The translations under genes and the position numbers were made by a program. From assembly GCA_026874595.1 (NCBI GenBank), contig CM049314.1, positions 72,804,300 through 72,868,299 on the forward strand: a DNA stretch of 64,000 nucleotides, written 5' to 3'. Positions 1-16,214 of the stretch are shown piece after piece (the stretch's first letter is position 1; each line of letters begins with the position of its first letter). The stretch is from Sipunculus nudus (lineage: Eukaryota > Annelida > Sipuncula > Golfingiida > Sipunculidae). The notes beneath the pieces are model-generated. The model was given only the letters and a program-made list of their open reading frames with translations, was not told the DNA's origin and made no database searches.

Positions 1-928
1 CAGCGGAGAAATAGTTCCCGGTAACTTTCACGCCTAAGTCCAGAATATCCAAGTAGAAATATCCACTGGTAACAAAGCGATTTGTTTTTTCCAATGGCTT
101 TCACCCACCTTTGACCTAAACCAGTCTCAGAAACACAATGTCCTCACAAAAATAATCCTCTCGCAACATTCCGAATACTCTGTTCGGCTAGACGTATAAA
201 AACTCCAGTACCCATGAAAATTTCTCGCTGAATTTTACCTCATGCCTTGTTCGGTGCTGAAACCACAGCTGACATGACTCGTCCTGTCGTAAGTAAAACG
301 GACAACGTCTCTCCTTGCCTGTCGAGATGGCAGTGGGCCAACATATTCTTTCCTCGGCATTTTTTTCTTCTCGAAATTTCTGGTCAAGGTAAATTCTGTT
401 GTTTTTAAACCTGTCTACTGGAAATTATCAATTATGCTTCTAGATACAAATATAAGCGCATTTCTCTTAAATTTGTACAAAAAAGTGATCAGATGTTTTA
501 AAATTTAAAATTGAATGTGAATTTCTAAAGAAACTTTTTTCACCGATTTTGTTTGCTTGCTCATTGAGAACGTCAGACTATGTACATTGGTAGAATTATA
601 CAAAAAAATACGAAATATATCAGTACACAACTAAACTGGGAAATTAATCTAAATAATGTCTCAAAATTATTGTATCAGTTTTGACAAAATACCGATAGGT
701 AAAACAGCTGGCATTAAATAAAAAAGTTTATAATTGAAGAAGTCCACGCTCCATTATTTGTGTATTTCTTATAAAATATATCTCAAATATACTAATCACA
801 ATCTAATATAATATATTTACAAGAAACATTAACTAGGAACTTAATAGACCGACTCGCTTCAGGTTTTGACGCTTTCGGTGGTCATTGTCGTTGTTATTCT
901 ATGAAACATGATAACATTTATGCCGTAC
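1..928. other. Gene-free left edge; probable intron of the acyl-CoA synthetase-like gene
   Basis: No exon could be recognised on either strand. The minus-strand synthetase-like gene that begins at 4167 has not reached its C-terminal half by position 929, so this stretch is most simply the start of a long intron, with the remaining exons beyond the left edge. The sequence is AT-rich and otherwise unremarkable. Confidence 0.4.
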
Positions 929-4167
<3,239 letters not shown>

Positions 4168-4329
4168 AGTTCAAGCTGTAGCTCGAAGAGTCTCGGAATG
4201 TGAAGCAATTGGAAACTTCGCCACTGTACTCTGATCTGGGCACTTTCGGACTCTGATCCGGTACAATTTTTCTGATAGACTTTTGATCGAGACACCATAA
4301 ACATGTTAATCATTTCGTTACTTATCTGT

Positions 4330-4719
4330 ACACTGGAGGGGCCATGCTTAAATTAAAAATCGGTGCGTGACAGGGTTGATAATGTGTGGTGTCCTCAATT
4401 ACATATGACAAGCACTGAACCGCCCGTGACCTCAGAGTATGTTGCCTCACGCTATTTATAGCCACTCTGTGTAGTGCGTGGAAACAGTTTGAATAAACAC
4501 TAATTAATAAAGCACTGATCTGGGTACTTAGTCCAAGTGTACTAGAAATAATAGAAACCCCCTATGTGCCTTGCAATGGATCGGGGGTTCAAAGGTAGCC
4601 ACATATTCAAGGTACGTCTATGACTTGGCAGGTAAAATAAGATCTGTGGTATGAAGGGTTGAGCCTTTTCAAATGGTACATAGCAGATACTGTTTTCAAG
4701 ACCCTTGAATAAATGTTAC
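4330..4719. other. Intergenic stretch upstream of the synthetase-like gene
   Basis: Lies 5' of the minus-strand gene starting at 4167, so it should hold its promoter. No TATA box or other motif stands out enough to call. It ends where the tandem repeat begins. Confidence 0.3.
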
Positions 4720-5337
4720 TCAAGTGAGGTGCTGCCATCCAGTGACAAGAGAAGTGTTCAGAGAGATGCTTCCGCCCAGTGTCCAAAAAGGTGTCCAGAG
4801 AGCTGCTCCCACCCAGTGTCCAAAGAGGTGTTCCAGCACAGTGTCCGCAGAGGTCCTGCAATTCGTTGACCACAGATGTGATGCAATCCAGTGTCCTGAG
4901 AGGTTCTGCAACAAAGTGTTTGGAGAGGTGCTGCCATCCAGTGTCCAGAGTGGTGCTGTGAGAGGTGCAGGCACCCAGTGATCAGAGAGGTGCTGCCACC
5001 CAGAGACTAGAGAGTCGTGCAGAGAGGTGCTGCCACCCAGAGAATAGAGAAGTGTCCAGAGAGGTGCCACAACCCAGTGACCAGAGACGTGTCCAGAGAG
5101 ATGCTGCTTCCAAATGTTAAGAGAGGTGCAACAATCTAAATTCCATAAAGGTACTGCCACCCATTGACCAAGGTTATGTCTCGAGAGAGGTACTGCAACC
5201 CACAGACTAGAAAGTTGTCCAAACAAGAGCCACATCCCAGTCACCAGAGAAGGGTCCAGACAGGTGCTGCAATTCACTCTCCAGAAAGCTGATGCCACCC
5301 AGTGTCGGGAGACGCTGCAACCCAGTGTCGAGATCAG

Positions 5338-5458
5338 TGCGAGTCTTATGAATATGAATGAGCCTCCTGGGTAGGAGTTTATATAAAGATGTACATGCGC
5401 AGGGTCATAAACAGAAATGGTGTTGCCTGCAGAATCCGGAAGTGCCAGGCGCACGTGC
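5338..5458 (+). repeat. Higher-order repeat spacer, copy 1
   Basis: Non-minisatellite segment starting TATGAATATGAATGAGCCT and ending with TCCGGAAGTGCCA. It recurs about 660 bp downstream. Its regular recurrence shows that the array was amplified as a larger block, not only unit by unit. Confidence 0.8.
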
Positions 5459-5999
5459 ATAACGAGGTATCGCTACCCAGTGTACAGAGAGGTGCTGCCA
5501 TCTAATGTACAGAGAGGTGTCCAGAGAGGTGCTGACACCCAGTGACCAGAAGGTGTCAAGAGAGGTGATGCTACCAAAAGAGTAGTGAGGTGTCCAAAGA
5601 GGTGCTACAACCCAGTGACCTTAGAAGTGTAGAGACAGGTGCTACATCCAAATGTCCAGAGAGGTGCTACAACCAAGTGTCCAAATAGGTACTAGCGCAC
5701 AGTGATCACATATATGTGCTGGAAGCCAATCGCTACAGAATTGTCGAGGGAGGTGCTATCACCAAGTGACCAGAGATGGGTTCAAAGAGGTACTTCCACA
5801 CAGTGTCCAGATAGTTGTCCAGAGAGCTAGTGCCACACAGTGCCAAGAGAGGTGATTCACTCCAGTGTGAAGGAAGTGCTGCAAACCAATGTCAACAGAG
5901 GGGCTGCAACCAAGTGTTCTATGAGCTTCTGCAACCAAATGTCCAAAGAGGCGCTGCAACCCAGTGGTAACGATTGAGGTGCTGCCACCTTATGTATTA

Positions 6000-6112
6000 G
6001 TCGTATGAATATGAATGAGCCTGTTGGGTAGAAAATTATATGAAGAAGTACATACGCTGTGTCAGAACGGCCTGTGGAGCCTGCAGAGTCCGGAAGTGCC
6101 AACCGCCAGTGC
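6000..6112 (+). repeat. Higher-order repeat spacer, copy 2
   Basis: Second copy of the spacer at 5338-5458, again beginning TATGAATATGAATGAGCCT and containing TCCGGAAGTGCCA, with scattered substitutions. Confidence 0.8.
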
Positions 6113-6540
6113 CCAGCTAAGTGCCGCTACCCAGTGATCAGAGAGGTGTCAAGAGAGGTGCTGCCATACAGAGACTGGAGAGGTGTCCAAAAAGGTGCAT
6201 ATAACCCAGAGAAGTGTCCAGTCAGGTGCTGCTTTCCAATGTCCAAAAAGGTGCTAGAACACAGTATCTACAGAGGTGCTGCATCCCAATTACTAGAGAG
6301 TTGACGAGGGAGGTTCTACCACCTAGGGACCATGGAAGGGTCCAGAAAGGTGCTGCCACGCATTGTCCATATAGTAATGCACAAAGCTGGTGCCACCCAG
6401 TCTCCAGAGAGGTGCTTCAACCCAGTGTCCAAAAAGGTGCTGAACCCCAATGTCCACAGATATGCTTGAACCCAGTGTCGAAATAGGCTATGCAACCTAG
6501 TGTCCGGAGGAACCAACCGGGGTCCAAAGAAATGCCGCAA

Positions 6541-8205
6541 GCCGGGTTAACGTATCGCTAGTTCATGAGATCTAGAGACTGCTTAAACGAATTCCTAGGT
6601 CTATAAAAGTTTTATTTATTGTATGTACCAGCGTATCTAGTGAAGCTTGACAGGCTTTGAAATCTGTCTGGTTGGTGATTTAGAATTATGTACCTGCACT
6701 GACTTGTGTTTTGTTGTGTGCCTGAGCGCTGACACTTGAGGGTGCCGTCAAAACCACAAAATCTCTACTTTTCCACATTAATACAAAAATGTCTACTTTG
6801 TAATGGCGACCTTTACCCAAGGGCACCAAAAAGGTGTTTATTTTATCGGGTGACATATAGCTCTTCTGAATTATACCTCTAAACCATTTATATACTAGCA
6901 TGGTTGTTATATAGTTTATAGTACATTCACAAATGTTTCTATTTATGGTGACCTGTTAAATTTTCCGCGTCCAGACACTGTTTTTTTTCTTGCCAGACCA
7001 TTTATGGAACTGATAAATAGACCAATTTTGTAAGTCTAGAGGTGACTACCTGGTGATAAATCCTTTAAGAGCAGAGTTTAATATTTCGGCAAACAGGATG
7101 TTTAGATCGTTTCTGTAATTTCAACGTGGTTACCACATGGACTGGTAGCTCTCGTAAACAGAAACAACCAGTGAATGCCCAAGGCAGGTGTGACAGTAGC
7201 TTAAACCCACGGTTGTCCTTGAACCAATTCTTCGTTACAGCTGGCAAAGCTGTAATTTCCCATAGAGACGTGGGGTTGTTAAAGTTTAGAGTTCATTGCA
7301 AACACACTCATTCACCTCCTTATTTTTAAGACCTCAACATAGCATTCCTTAACCAAAGCTGACTAGGTATATAGAGTTTACATGAAACGTATTTTTCCAG
7401 GAAATAAAATTATCATCCTATTTTCTCACCACACGTTTGTCTTCCATAGGCCATATATCGAGACTTTGAACGTATTTTCCATGTACGTTCATGGAATGTG
7501 AACGTATTTGAATCGTGAAATTCGATTCATGCTGAAGTGTGAATGACGTACATTAACAATAGCTCGATGGTTGACGTACAACGGATGACGAACGGTGGCT
7601 TGCTGAAAATTCACAGCTAATGATTCTCAGCGGGTGGTGCATGGTGGATTGCACAGGGCAGGTGACGCACCACTATTGGCTAACGGTTACCAACGGACGC
7701 AGCCGGGCGAATGCCGTTGTTATGTAAAAGCCACGACACACAAAATGCGTCCACGTGCATATAATACATACCCTATAGGTATTAAAATTGAAATTGGATG
7801 CGTGGCTGAAATACGGATAGGCAACACCAGTTATGTCCTAATTCTCTTTACTGAGTAATGCTTTATTTTATTACGGACATTTTTTTGCTTTGCAATGCCT
7901 GCAGATATTTGCCTGATTTTTGGCGTTTAACCTGATCATGCCCTATTACAGATCGAGTTCGCTTTTGGTCCTGGTTGAAGTACTTTTGACCGCATGTCAT
8001 CTCCTGAAAATTTTACAGACTTTAACAACTATTTTTACTTTTCTCCACGCGGGGGCATTCCTGTCGTTCCGACACATCTAGTTAAATTTAGCGTCGATAC
8101 ATATTAGCTGGATTTTATAAGATCAGTAATCACGGTTATAAGAATTCTTACAGTGTTAACGATAAATATTAAAGGTATTTCCTCTATATTACAGGAACTC
8201 TCGGC
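6541..8205. other. Gene-free stretch
   Basis: No exon with convincing splice sites was recognised. Short open frames (for example 6686-6901 minus and 7634-7858 plus) look like chance. A small set of direct and inverted words lies at 7465-7535 (CCATG...CATGG; GAATCGTGAAATTCGATTC). Confidence 0.35.
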
Positions 8206-8700
8206 CCTAGCCGTGACAACCTGATTCGGTAGGCAATCGGATAATTGGGCTGGTAAGCCAACTCGAGTCGTGATAAAAATTTTATCGGGTAATATATCGC
8301 AGTGGTCTTGCATCAGGTTGCATTCATGTTGTGCTAAACGGCCAATGATCTCAATATCATGCTAAGAATGATGAATAAACACATTAATATACATGTGAGC
8401 TTACAACCCAAATTGAAACACCGTCTCCATGGACACGGGTCATTTCCTATATCGCGTGCCAGCTGCGCGAGTCCTGTAACCCGAGCGAGCCATGCTTGTG
8501 TTCATGCGGTCATGAATTCAACAAACATGCCGAGGGGTTTACCAATGTGCTCGATTAAAACGCAACTTTCCTCGCTCATATTTGGTATAATTAGAAAGTA
8601 CACAAAAATGCTAACGATTGGTCTGGTTTTTGTTGATTGACAGTGTACCTGTAGGCCATGAAGCGTTGTCAGAAATGACGACAATATTTCCATCTTCACT
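8206..8700 (+). repeat. Dispersed ~0.5-kb repeat, copy 1 (inverted partner at 60003-60466)
   Basis: Aligns over nearly its whole length, in reverse complement, with 60003-60466. Shared landmarks include AGGCAATCGGATAATTGGGC, GACCACTGTGATA-like sequence, AAACATGCCGAGGGGTTTAC and CTAACGATTGGTCTGGTTT. It is bounded on the left by AGCCGTGACAACC. The 8-base word CTCGGCCC occurs just outside both ends, a possible target duplication. No coding capacity is evident, so this is probably a nonautonomous mobile element of undetermined class. Confidence 0.8.
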
Positions 8701-8830
8701 CGGCCCAAGCGACTCTAGGCCCCAGAGACACTCGGCCCAACAGACACTCGGCCCCAGAGACACTCGGCCCCTAACCAGCGGGAACCAGGGACACACGGCC
8801 CTAAGGCCGTAGGCCCCAGGTATATACATC
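8695..8830. repeat. Short tandem repeat, ~16-bp unit with ACTCGGCCC core
   Basis: Four to six degenerate copies of CAGAGACACTCGGCCC, abutting the right end of the dispersed repeat. The same core word occurs at its left end. Confidence 0.75.
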
Positions 8831-10590
8831 CGGCCCAGAGTTCCGGCTTTAGAGCACAGCCTTTAATTTTAATCCTATAGAAGGATCAGTCGAGGTGGGT
8901 CGGGGGCGAAAGTCTCGTACTGATGAGCTCCCAGCTTTATGGCCTGTGCTCTACTAACCCTAGAACACAGAAACCGGTTCCTTTATATTTGTTATAATTT
9001 TTTCCCATTTTGATATTAAAGGTGTCTTGCTTAGATAAACATCTAATCTGAAGTGTTTTTATCATTTTGCCTGAGGATACGAATTTTTAAATCCTGTCAT
9101 ATGCTGATATGCTTATTTTGTTGAATCCTTTATATCCTCTCAGTAAAAGTAAATATCCGTACACAAATTCACATATTCTCGTGAAAACTCATTGATTTAT
9201 AGAAAGATTCGAGTCCTCAATATAGAAACATTGAAAATTAAAAGTCAAGTCCTCTGGTTAATTATACTCAATATTTATTATAAAAGCTAAAGATATACAA
9301 AAACAACTGGTTAAATATCCGTAATGGACAAGTGTACAAGAATCAACTTGTTATCATGTATAAATCACTTTAAACAATGGTCATATTATACAATGATATT
9401 ACTGTTTATACTGTAAATGCATACACATATAATCACTTGATATCTAATACTTGTACATCAATGCATAATTATTAGTAAAGACGTAAAACATTTTAATACG
9501 ATTGAAAAGGTTATGCGTTAGGATATTAACAAATATTTCATAAATATCTCCCCATTTTGAACATTTAAGATCATTTGAACATCGAATAACCACAATATAT
9601 TTACATTTTAACAAGCGTACACTTTTACAAGGAATACCTTTCTTGTGTGTCACAATATATTTACATTTTAACAAGCGAGCAGTTTAACAAGAAATATTCT
9701 TATTTTAGGCAATTAGAATATGCTTTGCCCGATAGTTTATCACAGTTTGTCGAAAGAGTGGTTGTTTTCTGTAAAAGTAAAGAAGTGGTAAGACGGGATG
9801 GAAGTCCTAAAAAAGGTATATAAATGTCCCGTATCATTTATTACCAAGTGTTAGCGGAAAGATAAAGTAAATGGTAGACATCTTTGTCTGAATCAGCTTA
9901 ACTGATGTCGATCTCAATAGATTTCTAGATTTCTTCAGAAGTATATCAGGGTAAGTGGACCATTCTAATCAGTTTCTTCAGGAATATTTCAGAGAAACAT
10001 AGTCTAAACATAGGGTTTCAGCAATCTGACTTATAATTGGCAGAAAAACCTGAAAGTTATAGGAATACGTGTCTTTGTACAGAAGAAAATCTATATATTG
10101 AGGAAAGACAGCGAGAGAGAGAGAGAGAGAGAGAAAGACAAGACGAACAAGAGAAAATATGTAATAAACAAATATTTCGTACAACAGAACGGTGTAATAG
10201 GTAAATACTTTCCCAAATCTTTCCCAAATCTTCTTTGTTATTGCACTTGTAATTAGATTATTGTTCCGGAACCAGTCTCTTAATAAATTTCTACCGTAAA
10301 AATGAAACGGACAAAATCTTCAGCATTATTCTTTGATAATGATGATGCAAATACGTTTATTGATATCTTGTATACATGTTTAAGTTTACCAGAGGCTGCT
10401 TTTTATTATATCAAGTAAATTCTTTTCTATTACTAAGGGGCGTATTTGTTACCTATCAAACCAATTAAATATCGTGTCGTTCGAACGTTGGAAATGTCTG
10501 AGTAATCCGTAATGACCACATCAACATGATAATAAACAGCTATATTTGTAAATTCACGTACAAAACAATTCAAGTTCTCATTTGTCTTTT
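8831..10590. other. Gene-free stretch with minor repeats
   Basis: Presumed 3' flank of the minus-strand gene ending at 10598. The minus strand at 8880-8955 has a weak tRNA-like A-box (TTAGTAGAGCAC) without a good B-box, perhaps a decayed SINE. A GA microsatellite lies at 10108-10136. No exon was recognised. Confidence 0.35.
9591..9705. repeat. 60-bp tandem duplication
   Basis: The sequence CACAATATATTTACATTTTA followed by ACAAGCG occurs at 9651 and again 60 bp upstream. The remainder of each unit is diverged. Confidence 0.75.
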
Positions 10591-10597
10591 GCCCGCT

Positions 10598-13500
10598 CTA
10601 TTTTGCTTGTGCTGTCGCATTCCCGGAAGTTGGGCTGAGAAGTGAATCGCCGGAAGTGACGTTGATACGGGTCGTTCCTGGCCAATTAGAATCTTCTTCG
10701 CTTGGTGATTTTGGCAACCAACCGTTCATTCCCATTACTGTAGGGTATGCATGTCTGGAGCTAAAACGACATGTTAATTTAATTATGTTAAGTAAATTTA
10801 AATAATTAAAGCAATCATATATTTATATGAATATTTATATCCTCTGTATTTAAAAAAAGTACAACATCTGGTCACTTCTGTAATACAACTATTCAATACT
10901 CATTGAACATTTCCACCCCATTAAACTTGGGAAAAATATACGCCCACTTATCAAAAAATGTTCATGTCCACTTAACACAAAATGATCAGGAATGTCTAAG
11001 AAATACTTTAGGTAAGGCAACAACTAGTACAAAAAGACAACTATTTTAAAAAAAGGACACAAAGACACTTCGCATAATCGGACTCAGAGTACGACTCTGC
11101 TGGTTACGTTTAGAGGGCGAAGAGGGTATAATGTTATACATTCAAATATGTCAGACAAGATTTATTTCAAGGCTGACTACATAACATGGGTGTTTTCCCC
11201 CCACTGCCTAGCTGGAAGAAGTTGGTTTAAGTAGAAACAATCTCTGCTGGAAGTTTGGTGGATTAAATTAACCAAGGACTCCTATAAGAAAATTGTCTGT
11301 AAGCTCGTATAAACCAAAAGAAACCTGTGATTTAAGACAACCCATGAGACTGGCTAAATGTGGTTTTAATTCACTGGGGGTCTTATTAGACAGATGGTCA
11401 TTCAGACAGGTTCCACTAAAGTACAACTCATTAACTTGGTCTCCAACAATTCAAAAGATAAATGTCTAAATCCTCCATGTTTAAACAAGTGTATGTGAGG
11501 ATGATGCATACTATTGTGCATCTGTATTATAATCAAAGCTTTGGAAAAACTTCGATTTTAAATTCCAAAGTAAAAAAAACAGACAGACAACATATAAAAA
11601 AAAGGAAATAACAACACATAATTCACTTACTGTATACACATATGCAAAGCAAAAAGCAAATCCATTCAGTTTTTCTGAGCAAAGATATTGTGTATGAATT
11701 CATAGAATTGAGCAAAAGATAATTTCATATTTGATGAATGTATCTGCAAAGCTCTAAAAAAATGGTTCGGCCAATTTTATTAAAATATTTTGCAAGGTAA
11801 AGGATATATGATGACCAACCATTCATTTTCTGGATTAGTGAAACGGTAAAAGCATTATACGTCATAATGCTTAAAGAGAACAATTTTCAGAGTGCAAAAA
11901 GAATATAACAATCACACATAATCACTGAACAAGGGAGTGGGGCTACCAAATTTTGTTTGAGGCGAGTTTGACCAAATATCAATGTATATACTTAATCCCC
12001 TAGAATCCTTGTTGTTTTTGCAGATAAAAGCTTTTAATAGAAAGGGTGCGAGAGACAGATGAAAGACGAGGTAGTGACGGTGCGGCGTGGGCAAAGCTCA
12101 AATTCGAGTAAAAAAAGAGAGATAATATACTAATATAGTGAGGGAATCTTGGCCTCACTTCATTTAAGTGATACCTCTATGAATAAAGTAGTTTCATTGT
12201 TACTCACGAGGTGGCAGTCCCATAACGCTCGTCTTCTGATCCTGAAATGACATCAGACATGACTTTAGACTGTGACATAAAGAGATTTAATCGGAATATT
12301 ATTATGGTCATTTAATGTGAGTGAATATCAGTTGTTGAAGCTAAATGAAGTGTTAATTGATTAGAACCTTTCAGATCGGGTTTTAATAAAATAATATGAA
12401 AGTGGTGATTGAAAAAAAATACTTTGAGCAAAAACATATATTGTGTGGGACATCCCCATATGAGAGATCGTCTCAAGTGACATCCCTATGTATGATATCA
12501 CGATTTGTCACAACATCATGTGTGACGACACCATGAATGACAACACCATGTATGGCAGCACCATGTGTGACAACACCATGAAATGCAGCACCATGTGTGA
12601 CAACACCATGAAATGCAGCACCATGTGTGACAACACCATGAAATGCAGCACCATGTGTGACATCACCATGTATGGCAGCACCATGTGTGACAGCACCATG
12701 AAATGCAGCACCATGTGTGACAACACCATGAAATGCAGCACCATGTGTGACAACATCATGTAAGGCAACACCGCGTATGATAACACCATGTGTGACAACA
12801 CCATGCATGATAACACCATGCGTGACAAAACCATGTATGATAACACCATGTGTGACAACACCATGTATGGCAGCACCATGTATGATAACACCATAAGTGA
12901 TAACACCATTAATGACAACACTATGTATGTCAATACCGTGTGTGACAACACCATGTGTAACATAATGTGTGACAACACCATGTGTAACAACAAGTGTGAC
13001 AACACCATGTGTAACAACGTGTGATATCACCATGCATGGCAGTACCATGAATGACAACACCATGTTTGTCAACACCATGTTTTACAACATCACGTATGGC
13101 AACACAATATGTCACAACACCATGTGTGACAACACCATGTGTGACAATACGATCTATAGCATTACCATATTTGACAACACCATGTCTAACAACACCTGGT
13201 ATGGCATCACAAAGTGTGACAATATCAAGTGTGATATCATCATGTGTGACATGTATGACAGCACCGGGTATGGCATCAGCATGTGTGACAACATCATGTG
13301 TTACAACATCATGTATCGCAATACCAAGTGTGACAACACCATGTATGACATAACCAGTCTATTTCATCATATGTACTACTTTCATGTCTGAGAATATATA
13401 TAAAATCCACTTTGTCTGTAAATAATATACCGTATATTATAAGGGGCTTCATTCCTGCGGTAAAAAGCTGACATGTGAATCAGCGATAGAGTTGGTCAAC

Positions 13501-13836
13501 CGAGGAAAACATTTCTCTTGGCTTGGGTGCACCCAGAAAGTAACACAAACCAATGTATAATCAGGATCAATGCAAATTCCGGATTTGGTGATCGAGAATA
13601 TTTTCTAATGTATGCGGTCACTGAGCGCTTTCTAATAGACGATATCTTCTCATATCTTCTAATTGTTTGGTAAAGAGCATCAGTAACGAATCCTTACAAA
13701 TCAGCTCAATGAGACGCTGACATAAATATAGTGACACACATTTACACTTCCCTTGCCTTACACCAGACGGAAGACAATTGATAATAATTGCCCACACTTC
13801 CGAGCACTTGGTTGAACGTGTTTCGATCTTCGTCAT
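10598..13836 (-). CDS. Candidate three-exon gene for an 82-residue protein of unknown function
   Basis: Exons, minus strand: 13836-13762 (25 codons from an ATG in good context, AAAATGA), 12241-12208 (34 nt) and 10737-10598 (ends at TAG). Junctions: GGT|GTAAGG, TTTCAG|GATC, CCTC|GTGAGT and CCTACAG|TAATG. The phases fit (0, then 1). The protein begins MTKIETRSTKCSEVW, has a short hydrophobic run (AIIINCLP), then VMGLPPLMGMNGWLPKSPSE and a Ser/Thr/Asn-rich tail ending NATAQAK. I do not recognise it. The hydrophobic run is too short to be a confident membrane segment. The first intron contains the 15-bp minisatellite. Additional small exons could have been missed. The 34-nt middle exon with two good splice sites in phase is the best support; the joining of exon 1 to exon 2 is the weakest link. 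Confidence 0.5.
12483..13345. repeat. 15-bp minisatellite, about 57 units, with 30-bp higher-order pattern
   Basis: Tandem copies of GTGTGACAACACCAT. Between about 12571 and 12750 units alternate as a 30-bp dimer containing CATGAAATGCAGCACCATGT. The period is a multiple of three and the unit lacks stops in several frames, so open frames run on both strands (up to 201 codons on the minus strand). The translations are simple five-residue repeats (for example HGVVT or CDNTM). It lies in the proposed first intron of the 10.6-13.8 kb gene. Confidence 0.93.
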
Positions 13837-14693
13837 TTTGGAAGTGTGATTGGGGTTGTATAGCTTACTAAATATCTGAGTTGCAAAATACCATTATGTA
13901 AGAAAAAATATATTTGAGCAGCAATGGTCAAGTATTTTGTAGAGGACGACCTGGCTTTTATCTATTTTACAAAGGTGACAAAAATTATGACGCAATTTTA
14001 CATTTTACGATAAAAATGTACCCGTGGACCCAGGCAGTATACATGTTTATTGTCGAGGTCAACGTTTTAGCTCCCATATTAAAGTAGCATGAAGTTTTCT
14101 CAGCGTCATGATAAATATCTTCCCTCATTGAACGTTCTGAACGTATTGTTCCTGCGCTTTTCACATACGTAGTAAAAATGAACGTAAACATGATCAACGA
14201 CATATGGTGACATTCCTTATATGCTAGGCAGAACGTACGCGTTGCGTATCCGTAATCACTCATTATATTTTCTCTTATAGTGATTCAATATGTGGGTATG
14301 CAGTAGGTTTGCCATATACGTCATTCTCAAGGTAGCGATTGTAAACGTATACATACTATATGATAACGGACCTGAAAATTCCAAAGTTTGACGTTAGTTA
14401 TTAGGTACTTATCTGGCAAGCAACTTCTTTGCTTATGCAGCTCTATCCTATCGACCCGATTTGCTGCATATACCTAACGCATACGCATATGTTAAATATG
14501 GAATCACAGTCGTCCGGTTTCTGGCTGCATTAAGCGTACCTACCTCATACGCGTATAGGTACCGCATACGGATATATGGAATGCTAACCTTAACGCTTTC
14601 ATGTACACAGGTTTGGGTTCAGTGAGAAAAAAAATCAGACTACACGTCTGCGCAAGAATCCTTAATAAACGCTTGTGAGTGCTACGTAAGCAC

Positions 14694-14758
<65 letters not shown>

Positions 14759-16214
14759 GCCCCTTTTTATTGCGCTCGGAAACCCTGAGCCCAAGAACTG
14801 ACAGCTCTTGACTTGAATCGCTATGCCAAAGGTTCATGTAATCTTTAACACATTAGGTTGACAAAGAAATCTCCTAACTTCATCAGTTGATTCGGTATTA
14901 AACCTGTTACCCTAACTCCCATACAATGCCATCAAACTATGTTCATTACATTTCGATCATATTAAAGACAATAAACCAACCATTGAACATTTTGATCATA
15001 CCAAACACATAACACATTATGGCTGAATCATAATCATTCAAGTTCCAGATATTCATCTGTTGGGCTGTACATAGGCTCCGCCGGTCATATCCAACATATT
15101 AATTAAATTCTGTTGCTAATACTGACGAAATAATATTACAAATAGCAAAAACTTTCAGCTCTTATAAAATCAGAGATACTTTGACAAGTTCTTTACGCCG
15201 GCTTAGATTAGCACAATATAGTAATCAGGTAATCGAAATTATTTTTTTTAATGAGTATGAAAATGTTTGCCATAATATTATTTGAAAATAGGACATATTA
15301 CGCTCTCACTTTTTCCAGCCTTATCGACCTATTGTAACATAACAATGTTATCGTAGGCATGTTTCCGCCTACATCAAAACCACCAACCTACCGAGATTGG
15401 ATCGTCCCAGAGCCTTTAACATCATGCTTACCCCCCCCACGTGTTACACTCTTTACCTCGTTACCCTTCACCTGCTCTCATTGGTTTTCTTGGGTCGAGA
15501 GAACCTTGCCATACAGAGCAGCAGTTACACGAAAGGAGACCTGGGACGACTGCAGTGTATAACCGCCGCATGCGTGAGGAACGTAATAGCCCGTCGGTGC
15601 ACGGGGCTAGGAACGCGGGTTGCCGGGTCAATGTGTTGTCAGTGTTTTGAAATTCTGACTGCTCGAGTAGTCCACGATGAGCTGGTTAGTACATGGTTCA
15701 TTATGATGCAGAGCCTTGCTGTGATAACAGTCTTAATAAATCGATGATACGGGAACAAAGTTACAGCGTAGTGCGCGTAATAATTATTCAAATATTTAAC
15801 AGTAAGGTTAAAAAAATAAAAGGTATGGTTCTCAGGCACCGCGCGCATCAATTTTAATCCCCCGCATCAACAATTTTTATTTTTATTTTAATCTTAGAAG
15901 AAGATAAGATAAAAGAACTTCGATAAGATTTTCTTTGTTTTGTAGTGCATTTACCTGTTTCGCAAAAAAAATGTTATGTTCATGCTTTTCTCTGAGAATA
16001 TGACATTATTATCGAAACATACAAAAAGGTAAAAAAAAATCTGTCGCCCACACGGATGTCTTAAATAAGTGCCTGGGAACTATAACTTAATTTGGTTTCG
16101 CTTAATCCCTGTCCAAAACGTAATCTAATTATAAAAATTCTGTTATATATTTGTTTGCCGATAGCCTGGATCATATGTTTCTCTGTATGCAAGGATAATT
16201 ATTCCGAAAGCTGG
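13837..16214. other. Intergenic stretch with a TA microsatellite and a GC-richer patch
   Basis: Holds the 3' flank of the membrane-protein gene and the 5' flank of the small gene. A (TA)n run is at 14699-14754. A patch at about 15350-15640 is visibly GC-richer than its surroundings and has overlapping open frames in several phases but no family signature. It could be a regulatory region or an old insert. Around 14440-14575 the words CATACGCATAT, CATACGCGTATAGG and CATACGGATAT recur. Confidence 0.35.

Larger units (their letters stand above)
4720..6530. repeat. ~25-bp tandem repeat (minisatellite), imperfect
   Basis: Head-to-tail copies of a roughly 25-bp unit with the core CAGAGAGGTGCTGCAACCCA followed by GTGT. 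Copies are imperfect, with frequent small indels. The unit lacks stop codons in several frames, which leaves open frames on both strands, the longest 246 codons on the minus strand at 4720-5460. Their translations merely repeat the unit. The array is interrupted twice by the same longer segment, giving a ~660-bp higher-order structure. Confidence 0.9.

Noticed and set aside
4720-5460. 246-codon open frame on the minus strand
   Set aside because: It lies entirely within the 25-bp tandem repeat and its translation only repeats the unit; the opposite strand is open too.
10615-10680. CCCGGAAGT and CCGGAAGTGACGT, which look like ETS and ETS/CRE promoter motifs
   Set aside because: They fall inside the proposed last coding exon of the 82-residue gene, in phase with a sensible translation, so coding sequence explains them.
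12473-13078. 201-codon minus-strand frame and overlapping frames on both strands
   Set aside because: Explained by a stop-free 15-bp unit; there are no splice sites, signal or conserved content.
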